Below are positions 12,889 through 27,300 of a stretch of DNA of 64,000 nucleotides, piece after piece. The DNA is from a virus, in the IMG/VR virus record IMGVR_UViG_3300028197_001237, positions 25,311 to 89,310 of that record; one strand, given 5' to 3'. Within the stretch, counting starts at the first letter, position 1; every line of letters starts with the position of its first letter. The notes below the pieces were generated by a model. It did no database searches. It had not been told where the DNA came from and saw nothing but the letters and a program-made list of their open reading frames with translations. The translations under genes and the position numbers were made by a program.

Positions 12889-13009
12889 TAATGTTACACC
12901 TAAAAATAAAAGGATTGTAAATGAAGATGGATTGTTTGAGTCTGAGGATTGTGATGCCCCAGATCATGTGTGTAAGTGTGGACAACAAACCCTGTCAGAA
13001 CACACCTAA
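12851..13009 (+). CDS. Small Cys-containing protein overlapping its neighbour (52 aa)
   Basis: MMEDNLLREIANDNVTPKNK... with a Cys cluster (EDCDAPDHVCKCGQQTLSEH) that could bind zinc (C, CxC, H). It starts inside the 3' end of the upstream gene in another frame; ATG at 12851 or 12854. Its stop lies within the late octamer of gene 25. Confidence 0.55.
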   Translation: MMEDNLLREIANDNVTPKNKRIVNEDGLFESEDCDAPDHVCKCGQQTLSEHT

Positions 13010-13012
13010 ATA
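13005..13012 (+). promoter_or_regulatory. Late promoter octamer CCTAAATA
   Basis: A C-variant of the T4 late box, 26 nt before the GTG start of gene 25. It heads the baseplate operon. Confidence 0.65.
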
Positions 13013-13037
13013 AAGCACACTTATATAATCTGTTCAG

Positions 13038-13439
13038 GTGCCAGCAGAAAGGATCAGTAAAGCATTTCGCGACGTGAGTGCTACATTTCAGGCTAATCCC
13101 TTGAATATGGATCTAGTTGCTCTCAGAAATGAAAATGCAATTGCGAGATCTATTCGCAATCTCATTATGACTGCACCTGGTGAGAGACCTTTTAACTCAG
13201 AATTGGGTTCAAATGTTTATCGGTTATTGTTTGAGAACTTTGATAATCAAACATCATATGCTATCAAAACCGAAATTGAAATATCAATAAGAAACTTTGA
13301 ACCAAGAGTTAAATTAACTGAAGTTCAGGTTTCTGCTAATGAAGATAATCATGAGTTTGATGTAGTCATTCGTTATAAGATTGTTGGTATTGATGCTCTA
13401 CCACAATCACTATCATTTGCATTAGAGCCCACTAGGTAA
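13038..13439 (+). CDS. gp25: Baseplate wedge protein gp25
   Basis: 133 residues, nearly the T4 length (132). The fold is the gp25/lysozyme-like wedge subunit conserved in contractile tails and type VI secretion. The family EPR core is at 88-90 (NFEPRV). It starts at GTG; no upstream in-frame ATG fits. It joins gp6 and gp53 in the wedge and abuts gene 6 by one base gap. Confidence 0.93.
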   Translation: MPAERISKAFRDVSATFQANPLNMDLVALRNENAIARSIRNLIMTAPGERPFNSELGSNVYRLLFENFDNQTSYAIKTEIEISIRNFEPRVKLTEVQVSANEDNHEFDVVIRYKIVGIDALPQSLSFALEPTR

Positions 13440-13440
13440 G

Positions 13441-15357
13441 ATGCCCTTAGTAAACTTCAGCAATGTCGATTTTGATGAGATTAAACAATCCATCAAAGAT
13501 TATCTCAGATCAAATTCCAACTTTACGGATTATGATTTTGAGGGATCAAATCTATCGACAATCATAGACACGTTAGCATATAACAGTTATATCTCCTCAT
13601 ACAATGCCAACATGGTATCGAATGAGGTGTTCCTTGATAGTGCAACATTAAGAGAGAATGTTGTATCAATCGCACGAAACATTGGTTATCTTCCTCGTTC
13701 AAGGAAGTCGTCAAGATCAAACATCTCCTTTGAGGTTGACCTAAGAGGATCGGGTGATACTAAGACTAGTGTTGTATCAGTAACACTGAAAGCTGGGGCT
13801 GTGGCACTATCTGGTTCCACGTTCAATAATTCTTCATTTACATTTTGTATAATGGAGGATATCACTGTACCGGTAGATTCAACAGGATTTGCTGTATTTG
13901 ATAACGTTGATGTATATGAAGGTTCGTTCCTGAATCAAACATATGATGTTCAGTCAAGATTACCAAATCAAAAATACATCTTACCAAATACCGGTATTGA
14001 TACCGATTCTATTAGAGTAGCAGTAAAGGTTAATTCTAACTCAACAGTATCGAGAAAGTATAGTCAATATAGTAGTCTTATCAATGCAGATAAGGATACA
14101 CCACTATTCTTCCTAAGAGAAACAGAAGGTGAGAGATATGAATTATTGTTTGGTGATGGTATATTTGGAACTAAGTTACAAGAACCAAATCAAATTGTAG
14201 TTCAATACCTGACATGTAGTGGATCATCACCAAACGGTATCTCCAATCTGACATTTATTGGTAGAATAGAAGATAATAACGGAAGCCCACTAGCTAGTGG
14301 TGTTTCTGGTCTCACAATCAATGAATCGGCTCTTGGTGGTGATGAGATCGAGAGTGTTGAGTCAATTAAGAAACTAGCACCTAACATCTATGCATCTCAA
14401 GACAGAGCTGTAACATCAACTGATTTTGAGTCACTTGTCCCCAGAATCTACACCGAAGCAGAATCAGTTGCGGCATATGGTGGTGAAGAACTGAGTCCCC
14501 CACAGTATGGTAAGGTATTTGTCAGTATTAAACCATTCAATGGTGTATTCTTATCTGAGGAAATTAAAAGGAACCTCAAACTAGAACTTGCTAAGTATTC
14601 GGTAGCTGGTATCATTACTGAGATTATCGATCTCAATTATCTGTTTATTGAGATCGATACTAAGGTATATTATAATTCAAACCTAGCACCTGGTCCTTCC
14701 CAAGTCAGGAACGTAGTAACAAATAATATCATAAAGTACTCTGATTCTACTCAGTTAAATAAGTTTGGGGCAAGGTTCAAGTATAGTAAATTTGGTAAGA
14801 TCATTGACGATAGTCATGATTCAATTACCTCAAATATTACTACTGTGAAGATGAGGAGAGACCTACAGGCTATACTAAATCAATTTGTTGAATATAGTCT
14901 AACATTTGGTAATCGCATTCATGTAAAGAGTGAACTTGGATTTAACATTAAAACTTCTGGTTTCTCAGTAAGTGGTATATCTGGAACAGTATACATGAGT
15001 GATGCACCTAATGCAAATCTCACCACTGGAACAATCTTTATGTTTAAGTTGGATTCACCAACTGAACCAGTGATTCTGAAAAGAAACATTGGAACGATTG
15101 ATTACATAACAGGATCAATTAAACTCAACCCACTTAATGTTATTTCAACTGAAGTAACTCGTGGAACTTCTCTTATTGAAGTTTCATCCTGTCCATACTC
15201 TAATGATGTTCTTGGTCTTCGTGATCTCTATCTACAGATGGATACCTCATATTTGACAGTGAACATGGTTCCTGATCAGGTTTCCTCAGGTAGTGATGTA
15301 TCAGGTGGATCATATACAGTAACTTCAAGCTATTCAAACGGATCACTCACACGATAA
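13441..15357 (+). CDS. gp6: Baseplate wedge protein gp6
   Basis: 638 residues (T4 660). N-terminal VNFSNVDFDEIKQSIKDYL and the following TIIDTLAYNSYISSYNANM are typical of gp6/J-like wedge proteins, and the sequence RENVVSIARNIGYLPRS is family-like. gp6 dimers form the ring that links wedges into the baseplate. It starts one base after gene 25 stops, so translation is coupled. The C-terminus is Ser-rich (SSGSDVSGGSYTVTSSYS). Confidence 0.9.
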   Translation: MPLVNFSNVDFDEIKQSIKDYLRSNSNFTDYDFEGSNLSTIIDTLAYNSYISSYNANMVSNEVFLDSATLRENVVSIARNIGYLPRSRKSSRSNISFEVDLRGSGDTKTSVVSVTLKAGAVALSGSTFNNSSFTFCIMEDITVPVDSTGFAVFDNVDVYEGSFLNQTYDVQSRLPNQKYILPNTGIDTDSIRVAVKVNSNSTVSRKYSQYSSLINADKDTPLFFLRETEGERYELLFGDGIFGTKLQEPNQIVVQYLTCSGSSPNGISNLTFIGRIEDNNGSPLASGVSGLTINESALGGDEIESVESIKKLAPNIYASQDRAVTSTDFESLVPRIYTEAESVAAYGGEELSPPQYGKVFVSIKPFNGVFLSEEIKRNLKLELAKYSVAGIITEIIDLNYLFIEIDTKVYYNSNLAPGPSQVRNVVTNNIIKYSDSTQLNKFGARFKYSKFGKIIDDSHDSITSNITTVKMRRDLQAILNQFVEYSLTFGNRIHVKSELGFNIKTSGFSVSGISGTVYMSDAPNANLTTGTIFMFKLDSPTEPVILKRNIGTIDYITGSIKLNPLNVISTEVTRGTSLIEVSSCPYSNDVLGLRDLYLQMDTSYLTVNMVPDQVSSGSDVSGGSYTVTSSYSNGSLTR

Positions 15358-15363
15358 AAAATA

Positions 15364-18300
15364 ATGTCAGTAGATAGAGTAAAATTCCAGGACATAGTTG
15401 CCAGCCAACTTCCTTCTTTTATCAGAGATGATTTTCCTCTCCTATCAGAGTTTCTGGAACAGTATTATGTTTCACAGGAAACTCAAGGTGCGACATTAGA
15501 TCTTCTTCAAAATATTGACAAATATGTCAATATTGATCAACTTACTGGTCTAAAATCTTCTACCGTTCTTCAGGTTGATATTAGTAGTGTAGATGATACA
15601 ATTGTTACTGGTGTCGATGGTAATTTTACTGAAGGATTTGTTGATAATAATGGACTGATTAAAATTGATGATGAAATTATTGCATATAATTCAAAGACTA
15701 ATCTTAACTTTGAAGGATGCCAGAGAGGATTTAGTGGCACCACTTCACATACTTCTGCCAATATACCAGACAGACTATCCTTCTCAAGTCAAACTACACC
15801 CACCAATCACAAGAAAGGTGCTATAATTCAAAACCTGAATGTCTTGTTTCTTCAGGAGTTCTTTAGAAAGTTAAAGGCACAAGTAAGTCCTGGGTTCGGT
15901 GATAGAACACTGAAGACGAATCCAAAGAATTTTATTATCAATAGTAATAGTTTCTATAAGTCGAAAGGAACAGACTTATCATATAAGATTCTGTTTAAAT
16001 CTCTATTTGGTGAGACTGTTGATATCATTCGCCCAAGTAGATTCCTACTCAAACCATCTAGCTCAAACTATAATGTAACAGAAGATATTGTTGTAAAGAG
16101 TTATATTGGTGATCCACTGCAACTCAAAAACCTTACATTATTTCAGAATTCAACACAAGCTCGTGGTACAGTCAACAATGTCTGTAAAATTCAATATAAT
16201 GATGGTGACTACTATCAACTGAGTATTGACTCTGGATATGATAGAGATGTTAATGTAACTGGTACAACTTACGGTAAGTTCAAACCAAATCCTAAAACAA
16301 AACTCCTGAACACTGTTGCAGTTGGTGCAACAATCATGGATGTTGACTCTACTGTAAGTTTCCCTGAATCAGGAAAGTTAGAGATACCTGATAGTGATGG
16401 CAATATAGTATCAATAGTATACACAGGAAAGACTGTCACTCAGTTCTTAAATGTGAGTGGAGTTAATGCTATACTCAGTGAGAAGACCGATGTAGATCTC
16501 GATGATTATTCTTATTCTTATGTTGGTTTAGGTACTGATGACGAAGTCAGAGTAAGGATCACTTCCACACTGAAAGATCTTAAGATTCAGGATAGTGGTT
16601 TCTATAATAAGAGAGACACCATTAATATCAAGTCATTTGGTATTGAAGATGAGTCAATAAGAGGATCTGATTGGTTAGTCAACAATAAGTCAAGGTATGA
16701 TGTCTCCAGCATCATTATTACTGACATTTCTGAACTTAAGTATGATGTGATAACATTCGACGATCACACATTGAAGATAGGATATAAAATAATATTAAGT
16801 GACAATACTGGTGGCACTCTCGATGCTTCAATTATTGATATTGGAAGTAAGAAATCATTTACTATAAAGGCAAATTCATCAATTGATCTGAACAAGGTTT
16901 ATAGTTTTGAGAATCAACTACTTAAAGTTTTCTCTCCGAAGTATAGTTTCCTTGGAAAGTACACTGCTAACGTTCAGAATACTTATTCAAACTTCAATAC
17001 TGATTTACTGATTGCAACCAACTCACTTCCATCTTATGGTGATCTAGGTCTTGATCCATATAATAAGACCCTGAATTTTAGTGGTTTTGCCACAGATAAC
17101 ATAATCAACTTTGGTTTACCTCATGGTTTCTACACTGGTGATGCGGTTTATTATCAACCAGGTGTAATAACAAATACAACAATCAACGCTGATGGAATCC
17201 CCATCACGACAACAACTGAAAGTAAATTTGAGGGAACAGAATCAGGTGTTTTCTATATTAAGAAAATCAATAATACTTCTGTCAAACTTTCAAGAAGTAG
17301 ATCAGATTTATTCAGGAATGTATTTGCAAATCTAGGTGGATCTGTCAACAATAACGTCTTCACTTACTTTAGTTTCTACAACAAAACCATTGCACCACAA
17401 GGGATCTACAGAAAGATCATTGAACCAGTCAGAGAATCTGGTCAGTTCAAAACTCTTCCAGGTTATAATGGAATATTCCTTAATGGTGTTGAACTTCTGA
17501 ACTATAAGTCAGAAGATACCATCTTCTATGGACCAATTAAAAATCTAATTGTGACTGCCGGTGGTTCTGGTTATGATGTTGCCAACCCACCTAGACTTAC
17601 TATTAGGGATAATATTGGCATAGGAGCTACAGGTGTTGTTGCTGTTGAAGGTTCATTAGAAAGAATTGATATTGTAGATCAAGGTTTTGACTTCTTGGGA
17701 ACTCCTACAATATCAATTACCGGTGGCAATCCAATTAGACCTGCAAAGGCTGAAACTTCATTGGTTGACATTTTATATTCTGTCAATATTAATACTGAAT
17801 TCAATGGTAATGTAAACATTGGAAACAATACTATTGGATTCTCATCATTTCATAAGTTTTCACAGAACGAGAAAATCGTTTATGATTCAAAAGAAATGAG
17901 ATCTATTGGTGGACTGTCCACTAATACAACTTACTTTGCTAACGTAATTGATAACTTTAGGATATCCCTCCACACTAATGAAAAAGATTCTCAGTTAGGT
18001 ATCAATACGATTACCTTCAATAATACATTTGGACAGGGAACTCAATCTTTGCATTCGGCAGAAACTAAAAAGATTGTAAGTAATATTGTTGTAACTGATT
18101 CTGGTGAAGGATACAAGAATAAAAAGAGATTAATTGTTGGTGTAGTTACTGCTACAGATTCATTCAAGATTGGTAATCATGGTTTTGAGACGGGTGAAAT
18201 AATTCAGTATACCTCAGGATCAACTGCAGTGCAAGGGATTCTAGAGAATACAAATTACTTTGTAATCAAGATTGATTCAGACAATTTCCGTCTCAGTGAT

Positions 18301-21300
18301 TCCAAATCTGAATTTAATAATGGTGTCTATGTTGATATTAAAGGAGTGGGTGATGGTACTTTCAATTATGAACCAATCACTGTTAATATTAGTGGTATAA
18401 CTAGAATTACCGAACGCAATGGTCAAGACTTCCAATGTAAGATACAACCTGCCTTCAGAGGTTCTATTGATTCTATTGACATTACCAATCGTGGTTCTCA
18501 GTATGGTTCTTCAGAAATCATCAATCTGAACAGAGAACCTGAAATTTTATTTGAGGGTGGACAACAAGCTCAAATCAAACCTGTCATTAATAACGGCCGG
18601 TTTGTCGATATCATCATTGATAATTCAGGAAGAGAATATATTTCTCCACCAGATCTGATAATCATTGGAAATGGTAAGTATGCGAAACTCACTCCCATTA
18701 TCGAAAATGGAAAACTTGTAGATGTAAATATCATAAACCCTGGTATTGGTTATGTCGATGGTCAAACTTCTATTACAATTGCCAATCCTGGTAAAGGATG
18801 CGACGTAGAATCAAAGATCAATGAGTGGAGTATTAACCTTTTTGAAAGAAATAATGAGTTTGTCAATAATGACGACGGATTTGTTGATGAGAATCTTACT
18901 GGTGATAAAACAGAATACTGTCACCTATACACACCGAGAGAACTTAGAGAGTCATCTTATGTTCTAAAGAACAATGGTGATTCATTCTATGGTATTGCTG
19001 ACTTAGAAAAATCTAATGGTATTGAGATATCTAACAGTCACCACTCACCAATTATTGGTTGGGCATATGATGGAACTCCAATCTATGGTCCTTATGGGTA
19101 TTCCACTCCTGAGGGTGGTGTAATCAAACAGATGAGAAGTGGTTATGAGTTGAATGTCAACCTTACCAATAGACCTTCTCCCAGTATATACCCACAAGGA
19201 TTCTTTATTGAAGATTTTCAGTTCACTGGTGTTGGTGACCTAGATGTTCATAATGGTAGGTTCTGTGTCACTCCAGACTATCCTGCAGGGGTCTACGCGT
19301 ACTTTACGACGTTAGAACCAAATGTTGAGGCTCAAGGTCCATTTAGGAACTATAAAAAACCACAGTTCCCATATATTATTGGAGATACATTTCATTCCAA
19401 GAGAATTGAGTTTAACTATAGTGTAGAATCAAACCAAACAGACTATGACATTCAAAAAAATGAGTGGTTCAGAAATACAAGGTCATATAATACTAATAAC
19501 CTCTATAGTGGATATGATTACATCTTTAATTCTAACAAAATTAAAAGACAAACCATAGAAGTAACGGGTATTAATCCTGGATTTATCAGTGGCGTTGGTA
19601 TCTTTACTGGTGGCAGAAACTATCAGGTTGGTGAAAGAGTTATCTTTGATAATAAACAATCAGAAGGTAAAGGTGCTCAGGCAAGAGTCAGTTATGTTAA
19701 TGGTAAAGAAATAAACACTGTAAGTATCGCTACTACTCTAACTCCAAACGTTGAGTTTATCAAATACTTTGGTCTCCAACAGTTTATTGGTTTCAGCTCA
19801 CAACCACACAACTATCAGGACCAAGAATTAGTCAATGTCAGTGGTCTCTCCAACTACTACAAAGGTTTTGATGGACCATATAATGTTGGAGTAAGATCAG
19901 AAACTTTTGTTACTATTCTTGGTATTGGGACAGCATCTGCAACTGGTATTGCCACATACTTATATGTTGGTGGTGCTTTAGAGTTTCCATTTATTAGACC
20001 AAATGACATTCTGGGTATTGGAACAGAAAAAGTCAAAGTTCTCAATATTGAAGAAGAAAGTCAGAGAATTCGTGTTCTCAGAGAACAGGAATCGACAGTA
20101 GGTCTTGCTTATTCAACAGGTCAAATTCTGATTGGTGATCCAAGAAAGTTCACTATCAATGTTGGAACTCTAACGACAGATAAGTCATTCAGAGTAAATG
20201 AAGAATTGTACTTTGATCCTCCAGAGGCAGTCGGTATCGGAACGACCACTGGCAACGGTGTAGGAACCCCTGTAACGTTCAGAAACCCAGGTATAGGGGC
20301 AACTACCCTATTCATTGAACCACAGTCAATCTACTACAAAAATCATGGTCTGAAACTGAATGACAAGGTTGTTTATTCATTGAATGGTGGAACATCAATC
20401 GGTGTTTATAATGGTATCTCTGATGCCAACCTTACCGATTATAGTGAACTATATGTAGCTCCATTAACTAATAATTTCATCGGTATCTCGTCGCATAAAG
20501 TTGGTATGACAACCACTGGTACCTATGTTGGTATCGGAACTACAACCGGTCTCTTATTTTTCAGAGATACTGGAACAGGTGATCATCATAGCTTCAAGAC
20601 GGTAAGATCTGATATTCTAAGAACTCAGGTAAGTCGTAATATTGTTACTGTTTCAACTGCAACTACACATGGACTGAGACCAAATAATAATGTAAGAGTC
20701 AATATCAAACCAACTGATATCCAAACAGTTGATGTGAGATTTAATAAATTTAATAGAAGAATTGTATTCAATCCTATTGGTTTTACCTCTGAAAATGTTG
20801 ACACCACACTCAATACATTGTATATCTCTAACCATGAGTTTTCTCTTGGTGATAAAGTAGTTCATCAATCTTCATCTCCTGCAGGGGGTTTAGTGAACGA
20901 GAAGATGTATTATGTGATTCCTTATAGTAGAGATGAAATCAGACTGGTAGAAGATAAGTACCAGATCAATGAAGAGGAACCAATCTTTGTAGGTATTACA
21001 AGTACAGGTCTTGGCGGCACTATCTCCAAGATAAACCCCCTTACTAAGACTAGAAAAAATAATAATCTTAAGTTTGATCTTTCGGATCCTTCACTCTCAT
21101 TCCTCTCGAATGGTGTGAAGTATCCAGCATTCAAGATGTTTGTATATCTTGATCAAGAGTTCAATAAAGAGTTTGTCACTACTGGAACTAAGACAGATAA
21201 TAAATTTGAAGTGTCTCGTAGTGGATCAGTTGGTATCACATCTGATGCTAACCTGACTATTGAAATTACTGACGATGTGCCTTCCAGACTTTATTATAAG

Positions 21301-24300
21301 TTTGATGCAATCAATATCGACATTATTAGTATTGATCAGAGGGGTCTTATCCTTGATACTGAGGTTTCGCCATATAATCAGATCAATATTGAGAAGAGTG
21401 GATATGATGGTATCCAAAGACTAATTGGTGCTAGTGGAACTTCATTCACATATGAATTAGATTCTGTTCCAGAGTCTCTGTTATACAATAGTAAAAATTC
21501 AATCCCCACGTATGATACTGATTCCAAATCAGTCTTCGGATCAATCTCTAATATTGAGATGATCAGTAATGGTAGTGGATATACAAAACTTCCTTATGTC
21601 AAAGGAGTTAATAGTGGTATTGGAACTAATGCAATTTTAGATGCTCAAACTAAAGATATTGGTAAGATTCTGAATCATCGTTTTGATTCTGACAATATTG
21701 GTTTTGATTATCCAACTGACGAAACATTAAGACCTGTGGCTAATCTTCCAGAAATTCTGGAAATGGAGTCGCTAACATCCTTTGAATCTATTGGTATCAC
21801 TTCGTTTGGTAGAAACTACCTCCACCCAGCAAAACTAGTAGTTATTGACGGATACACTAATAAAGTTATTCCTGAGGTAGATCTGAGATATCAGATTGGT
21901 GACACAACAGTTAAGATTTTGAATAACACTACAGGAATGTATGATGTTATGCCAAGAATTATCCCAACACTGAACACAAATGGTGTTGGTATCTCATCAA
22001 TCATATTTGATTCAACAACTAAGATTGTAAGACTTCTTCTCAATCAATCATTCCAGGATGAAAGAGACTTTCCATTTGATGTTGGTAGCAACATCCTTAT
22101 TGAGAATATAAGTGTTGGTCTCAATACTGCATCAAAGGGATATAACTCTTCGGTATATGAATATGATTTGTTCCCAGTAACTACAATATTTCCACAGTAT
22201 GGGGGCACTGGAGCTTACATTGAGTATAGCCTCAAAGATCACCTTAAAGATGGTGAGTTTCCAGGAAAAGTAGAACCACTGACCACACTTGGTCAGGTTG
22301 TTGCTGAAAATGATTTCCCAACCTTTACTGCTAAACTGACCACTAATGACTACTTCGATGGTGAAAGAGTAGTCAATGGAGAAAACACCGGTATCGTTGA
22401 ATCTTGGACATCAAGTCTCGATCAATTGAAAGTAGATACCCCTAAGGACTTCAAAGTGGGTACGGTTGTAAGAGGTGAGAGTTCTAATACTCAAGCCGTT
22501 GTTATGAAGAAGTATGAGTTTAATGCAGAAATTACAACCGGTGTCGGTGCTACTATTATTCATGGTTGGCAAGATAACATTGGTTTCTTAAATGATAATC
22601 TACAGGTTATTCCTAATAACGAATACTATCAGAACTTCTCATATTCACTATCAAGTAAAGTTCCGTATGATCAGTGGAATGATCCAGTAAGTAACCTAGG
22701 TCATACTGCCGGTTTTGCTAAGTTTGCTGATTATCAATTAGTAAGTAAAGAAACTAATCCAGGTAAAGGTATCATTCAATCAGAAGATGCAAATGTTGAG
22801 GTTGTTATTGATATCATCGGAGAAGGTGATCTGAATTGTTATTATAACTTTGATTTTGTATCAGAAGGAACACAGTATATTAATGGTGTTCTTGCATCTA
22901 ATGAAATTTTCTTTGAGAATAGACTCCTTACAGATTACTTCCAGTCAGTCGGTAACAGAGTTCTTTCAATCGATGATGTTAGTGATCAGTTCAATAGCAA
23001 TGAAAGAGCTGAGAAATTTTCTAAGGTTGATGATTTTGAATCAAACTACATTCTGAATAAGATTTTTACTTTTGTTAAGGATGACGTATTTACAAATGAG
23101 AGACAATTCTCTGTTGTCAATATGCTTCATAATGGTATTATTGGTTACTCTAATGAATATGGTACAGTTTCAACTTATCCACCACTTGGTTTCTATGGTT
23201 ATATTCAATCTGGTACTGGTTGGAGTCTGACATTTAATCCAATTAAATTCCAATATAACGCATATCAAACTGCAACAGTGGCTATCAGTCTCCTCGATGG
23301 TGTGGCTGGTGTGGGATCTACTTCTCTTGGTGATGTTTTAAGTATAGAGAGTGATCAAGTAAATATTAATTTTGGATCTACCACAACAATCGCTTCCTTC
23401 CCAACATCTAACAAAGCAGCTAAACTTTGTGTTTTGGCAAAGGGCACATCTGGAATTCATTCTGGTCAGTATGATGCATCAGATATTAATATTGTCCATG
23501 ACGGAACTACTGTATCAATGGTTCAGTATGGTGATATACAGACTAGTTTTAACAACTTAAACAGTGGTTTTGGAACATATAGTTCTTATATTGACGGTGG
23601 TCTTGTCAAGATTGATTATCATCCAAGTTCTTCTGGCAGCATTGAGCATCAGTCTCAGATGACAGTGTTTTCTGGAGTTGGTACGAGTACCGGTGATCAT
23701 ACATTGAGAACTGGTAGAATAAAATCTTCTTATACTTCTATCGCATCTTCTGGATCACCATTACCAGTCGCAATCTCCTCTTACAATGATCCATACTCAG
23801 CAAACTATAGTATTGTAGTTGTAGAAGACACTACAAATAATGACTTTGAGATGTTTGAGTTGGGTATGTGTAACTCGACATGGAATGAGGTTCTCACCGA
23901 TTGGGCTTACACTAGAACCTCTGGTACTCTTGGACAGATTGGTGTAACATCAACAACAACTAAGAACATCACATTCACCCCAAATCCAGGTATAGATGTT
24001 AAAGTCAGAACCTTTGGTATTGATTTGATGCTCTATCCCGGTGTCATTAATGATACTGAACTTAAAATGAACAACCTTGAGATTACAACAGGTGATGGTA
24101 GTTATCGTGGAACTAAACTTGATCTTAAGTCTCAATTTGGTCTCAATCACAAAGGACTTGAGATCTTCAGAAGAGTAATTGATGGTAGTGATACTAGTAC
24201 TGTTAGTACTACAGCTGACACAGTTACTATTCCAAACCATTTCTTTGTTACTGGTGAAAAGCTTCAATATTCCCATGTTGGATCTGGTACATCTCAAGCA

Positions 24301-27300
24301 ATTAGTATCGCACCTACCTCAATCTCTGGTGTAACTACTGATAAGTTACCTGAAACACTATATGTTATAAAGGTTGATGAGGGTAGAGTAAGGTTCGCTG
24401 ATACTGCAGAAAATGCACTGTCATTAACACCAATATCTCTTGATATTACTGGAGTTGGTATTGGGGAATCACATGTCTTCACATCCACCAATCAAAATGC
24501 TAAGGCTTTGATTGCTGTTGACAACATGATTCAATCACCTATTACAGAGACATCTATTACAACGAATTTGAATCAAGATATAATCTTTGATACGGTCTTC
24601 GATGTTACTGGTATCACATCGTTTGCAAGTGGTGATATTGTCAGAATCGATGACGAATATATGATTGCAGATGCTGTTGGTATTGCTGGTTCAACTAGAC
24701 TCGGTGTTAGAAGAGCACAACTCGGTACTGGAATTGGTCTTCATACCACGGGAACAACAATTACCAAGATCACTGGTAGTTACAACATCACTGATAGTAC
24801 TGTCAACTTCTCTTCATCTCCATATGGTAAAACACCACTGAGTACAACGGCTACAGCTGATCCAGACTCTAGAGATTGGACTGGTATCACTACTAGCTCT
24901 AGTTTCCAGGGCAGAACTTTCATGAGAAGATCTGGTGCTGGTAGAACTGAAGATACCTACTCAAATAACTATGTCTTTGATGATATCTCAAATAAGTTTA
25001 ATGGTATTGGTACAGTATTCACTCTTCAAAATAATGGTAACAATACTACTGGATACTCTACTGATAACGGTATTATCCTTCTGAATAATATCTTCCAGGT
25101 TCCAAAAGGAGCACAAGTTGGTGATGGAACGTATCATATGGAAGAGAGTGTAGGTGTTACCTCTATTTCATTCACTGGTGTAGGTATTGCCGCAACAAAT
25201 GGTTATGATCCAAACTCTGGTGATGTCCCTATTGGTGGATTAATCATCTCTGTTGGGTCTGAATCTGGATTTGGTTATCAACCTCTCGTATCAGCTGGTG
25301 GAACAGTTACAGTTTCTGCAACTGGTTCAATCACTAATGTTAGTATCGCCAATAGTGGTTCTGGTTACAGGGCTGGTATTCAAACGGTAGTTAATGTTGG
25401 TGTTCAAACTGATGGAGAACCAAATCTTCAGTTTATCGGAACAGCATCTATTAGTGGTGGCAATATTGTTAGTGTTAATATTACAAATCCTGGTAGTGGT
25501 TACACTTCTACTAACCCACCATCTGTAGTGTTTGACGAACCACTTTCGTACTCTAATATTCCTGTAGAGTACAGTGGTAATGTTGGAGCTGGAAAGAGTG
25601 CAACAGTTAATATTGTTGTTGGTCAAGGGTCTAGTGTTATTGACTTTGAATTTAGATATGGTGGATATGGTTATGGCGAGGGTGAAGTTCTTACCGTACC
25701 AGTTGGTGGACCTACAGGTATCCCTACAGATCCATCACTTGCATTTGAAGAATTCCAAATTAATATCGATGAGATCTTTACTGATAAGTTCAATGGAATA
25801 TCTATTGGACAACTTCAAGTTCTTGATAAGTTTGATAATCTATTTAACGGTTCAGATAAGGACTTTAGACTTCTTATTGATGGAGAACCTGTTTCTATTC
25901 AATCGGCTAAGGGTTCAAACATTGAAGTTGACCAGACACTTTTGATTTTCCTCAATGATGTTCTTCAGGAACCCGGTAAATCTTATATCTTTAACGGTGG
26001 ATCAACTATTAAGTTTGCAGAATCACCCAAGTTTGGTGATACTTCTAAAGTTTTGTTCTATAAAGGTAGTGGAGACATTGATGTTATCTTTACTAATGTA
26101 CTTGAGACGGTGAAAGTTGGTGACACTCTTGATATTAACAATTTCCCACCTGATCAAACAATCATCTTTGACCAAGAACCAAGAACAGTAACTGGTATCA
26201 ATACTCTAGATTCTGTTCAGACGGTCACCTATCTAAATCCTGGTATTACTAGTGATAGAAGTGTTCTCAGACCAGTAACATGGTGTAAACAAACTTCGGA
26301 TAAGATTATTAATGGTAAACCTATTGGTAAGAGTAGGGTTAAGTATGAACCATTTGTTCAACCAACTTCTTACTTAATTCAATCAGTTGGTTTGGGTTCT
26401 ACAGAAGCCTATGTTGATAATGTCAGACCTCTGTTTGATTCAAATAATGAAAGTCAAATTAGAAGTTTCCAGAGAGAAATTACACTCACTTCACAAGATA
26501 ATATTGTGGGGGCTTCTGGAACAGCTATTGTATCTACATCTGGTATAATTACCAGTATTTCAATAACTAACTCTGGTGTTGGTTATACTGTAGCACCTTC
26601 GGTGACTATTGGTTCTTATAGTGGTGTTTCTGAATCGACAGCAACGGCTGCCATTTCAGGTGGTCAAGTAACATCAGTTACTATTACCGATGGTGGTAGT
26701 GGATACTCTGATGTTCCAGTTGTTCTCTTTGAACAACCAAAACTCATTCAAGAGAAGATAAATGTTTCTTCTTATGAGGGTGATTATGGAACCCTTGTTG
26801 GTTTTGGTACCACAACTGTTGGTAATGATACTAGAGTGATCTTTGACTTTTTCATCGATTCACAATCATTCTTGAGAGATACGAAATATGTTGGTACGGC
26901 TATCACAGTCAGTGGAATCTCAACTGGTGACTTCTTCACCATATACAATAGTAACATTGGAGATGATACATTTGTTTCAATGTCTAATGATAACACAACA
27001 ATTGTTGGCATTACAACCATTAACATTGATGGTATCTGGTGTGTCAAAGATGCTCAAACATTAACAACTAATGTCATTGGTATTGGTAACACAGTAGTGA
27101 GGAGAGTATTCTGCAACATCTCTGGTCTAAGTACAGCTTCATTCTCATCCACTTTCCTAACATTTGATTCAACACTCTTTACATATGATACGCAGGAGGT
27201 TGAAGTGTTCACTGGTGGTATTTCATCTTCCTTTAGTTTTGGTAAGTTTAGCTGGGGTAAAATTAATTTTGAACCTAGAATATCAAGTAGGGAGTTTAAT

